7,463 nucleotides of DNA, from NCBI GenBank assembly GCA_049509915.1, contig JBEKZL010000319.1, forward strand, positions 1 to 7,463, given 5' to 3'. The notes under the pieces were generated by a model that saw nothing but the letters and a program-made list of their open reading frames with translations, made no database searches and had not been told where the DNA came from. Both the position numbers and the translations under genes were made by a program. This document shows, piece by piece, positions 6,611 to 7,463 of the stretch (position 1 is the first letter of the stretch; the number at the start of each line of letters is the position of its first letter). The DNA comes from JBEKYD01 sp049509915 (lineage in GTDB: Bacteria > Acidobacteriota > Terriglobia > Bryobacterales > Bryobacteraceae).

Positions 6611-7369
6611 CTACAGCCGGGGTTCCCATTCAGAAGCGCACTCCACGCCCTCCCAAAGTCGGCGCAGGCGATCGATCTCGCTTTTCCTTTCCTTGCTAAC
6701 CTCGGGCCGCCGAAGCGCCTCCAGCAGCTCCTGGGGCGACGGCTCGAGACGACCGGCCGCAGCCGCCACAAACAGGGACTCCTCCACTCGTCCGGCGATA
6801 TCCGCGTGACTCAGCCAGGTTGTAGCCGCCGCCAGCGTTTCGGGCACGAGCGCACCTGGATCCCGGCCGTGACGGCGGAGGCAGTGGGCCACCAATTCGG
6901 CCCGCTCCGATTCACCTGGGAGGTCGAAAAAGAACATGTGCTCAAAGCGGCCAGCCCGTAGTACTTCCACTGGCAGCGCGGTGGGGTCACTGATAGTGGC
7001 AGCAAGAAATACACCCCGGTCGCGTTCCTGCATCCAGGTGAGGAGCGTGTTCATCACGCGTCCGGATACGCCTCCGCCTTGCCCATGTCCCAGCGCCCGA
7101 TCGAGATCATCTACCAGAAGCACTACTGGACCCATCGCCTCGGCCATCGCCAGGGCCTCGCGCAGATTTTCTTCCGCGCCGCCCAATAGCCCGGTGAAGA
7201 TCCGCCCTATATCCAGTCGTAAGAGAGGCCAGTCCAACTCCCCGGCGATGGCTCTCGCGCACAGGCTTTTGCCGGTGCCGGGCAAGCCGCCCAAAACCAC
7301 TCCCTGCCCTCCTGGGAGCACGCCCGCCGCCGCCGGATTAGTCCGAAGTTCCCGCTCTTTATGATGCAT
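6611..7369 (-). CDS. Ycf46-related AAA+ ATPase lacking the N-terminal domain
   Basis: This is a 252-residue single AAA module, closely similar to the core of the next gene (RLDIGRIF, RVMNTLLTWMQE and RAGRFEHMFF have direct counterparts there). Walker A is GLPGTGKS (28-35). Walker B is VVLLVDDLD, with Asp (D88) in place of the catalytic Glu. Sensor 1 has Ser in place of Asn (AATISD, S127). The arginines of LRAGRF (R138, R141) are kept. The lid region LSHADIAGRVEESL follows, then a charged C-terminal helix. Ycf46 proteins carry about 200-250 residues before Walker A; here only 27 precede it. The frame stays open upstream to a TAA near 7460, but that sequence does not look like the missing domain. 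The ATG at 7369 has only a weak GCGGGAAA upstream. It is either a deliberate AAA-only paralogue or a 5'-truncated copy, and it is probably the first gene of the operon. Confidence 0.87.
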   Translation of the reverse strand: MHHKERELRTNPAAAGVLPGGQGVVLGGLPGTGKSLCARAIAGELDWPLLRLDIGRIFTGLLGGAEENLREALAMAEAMGPVVLLVDDLDRALGHGQGGGVSGRVMNTLLTWMQERDRGVFLAATISDPTALPVEVLRAGRFEHMFFFDLPGESERAELVAHCLRRHGRDPGALVPETLAAATTWLSHADIAGRVEESLFVAAAAGRLEPSPQELLEALRRPEVSKERKSEIDRLRRLWEGVECASEWEPRL

Positions 7370-7463
7370 TTTCCCGCGTAAGGCCTTGAAAAGCTTGGTT
7401 ATAGAGATTTGCGGCGATGCGATTGTGTACCCATGTAAAGAAGGTAATTTACTCTTGTGTTAT
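7370..7463. other. AT-richer leader before the operon
   Basis: These 94 bases upstream of the first ATPase gene are richer in A and T than the coding region. They contain an in-frame TAA near the window edge. No convincing -35/-10 pair can be picked. A promoter for the minus-strand operon would be expected here or just beyond the window. Confidence 0.4.

Overview
The window looks like an accessory, partly decayed segment of a GC-rich bacterial chromosome. The lineage cannot be fixed from sequence alone. The mix of divergent AAA+ ATPases, WD40 and GHKL genes would suit a large-genome soil lineage such as Acidobacteriota, but that is only a guess.

Left edge (1-1403). An intact tRNA-Gly with anticodon CCC and an encoded CCA end lies on the minus strand at 78-152. 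About 1.25 kb follows with no gene I can recognise. It contains a long inverted repeat (254-324) and minus-strand open frames that look protein-like only in patches.

Decayed middle (1404-2608, plus strand). A GHKL (Hsp90/MutL-type) ATPase begins well, with all its nucleotide-binding motifs, and loses protein-like sequence near 1875, just before a strong hairpin (1903-1922). An AT-richer stretch follows with a four-run G motif (2094-2112). Then come remains of a WD40-repeat gene (about 2331-2608) with repeated frame changes and a nonsense codon at an expected Trp.

Right two thirds (7369-2617, minus strand). Five closely packed genes read leftwards, apparently as one operon. (i) A 252-residue AAA+ ATPase that lacks the N-terminal domain expected of Ycf46-like proteins. 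(ii) A full Ycf46-like AAA+ ATPase, reconstructed at about 610 residues, broken by two frame changes near 5970 and 5150. (iii) A 72-residue protein of unknown family. (iv) A 308-residue protein with a long charged helical segment, family unknown. (v) A ClpB/ClpA-type first AAA module (D1) with a strongly altered Walker B. It stops exactly where a D2 module would start, and there it meets the truncated WD40 remnant.

The operon order suggests a multi-ATPase machine: two related Ycf46-type ATPases, a Clp-like pseudo-ATPase and two small partners without recognised family. Only the central Ycf46-like core keeps every canonical catalytic residue. The function is unknown to me. Chaperone/remodelling, conflict-system and secretion/injection-associated roles are all possible and none is shown here. 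Because the frameshifts could be real decay or sequencing errors, whether the machine works in this strain is open.
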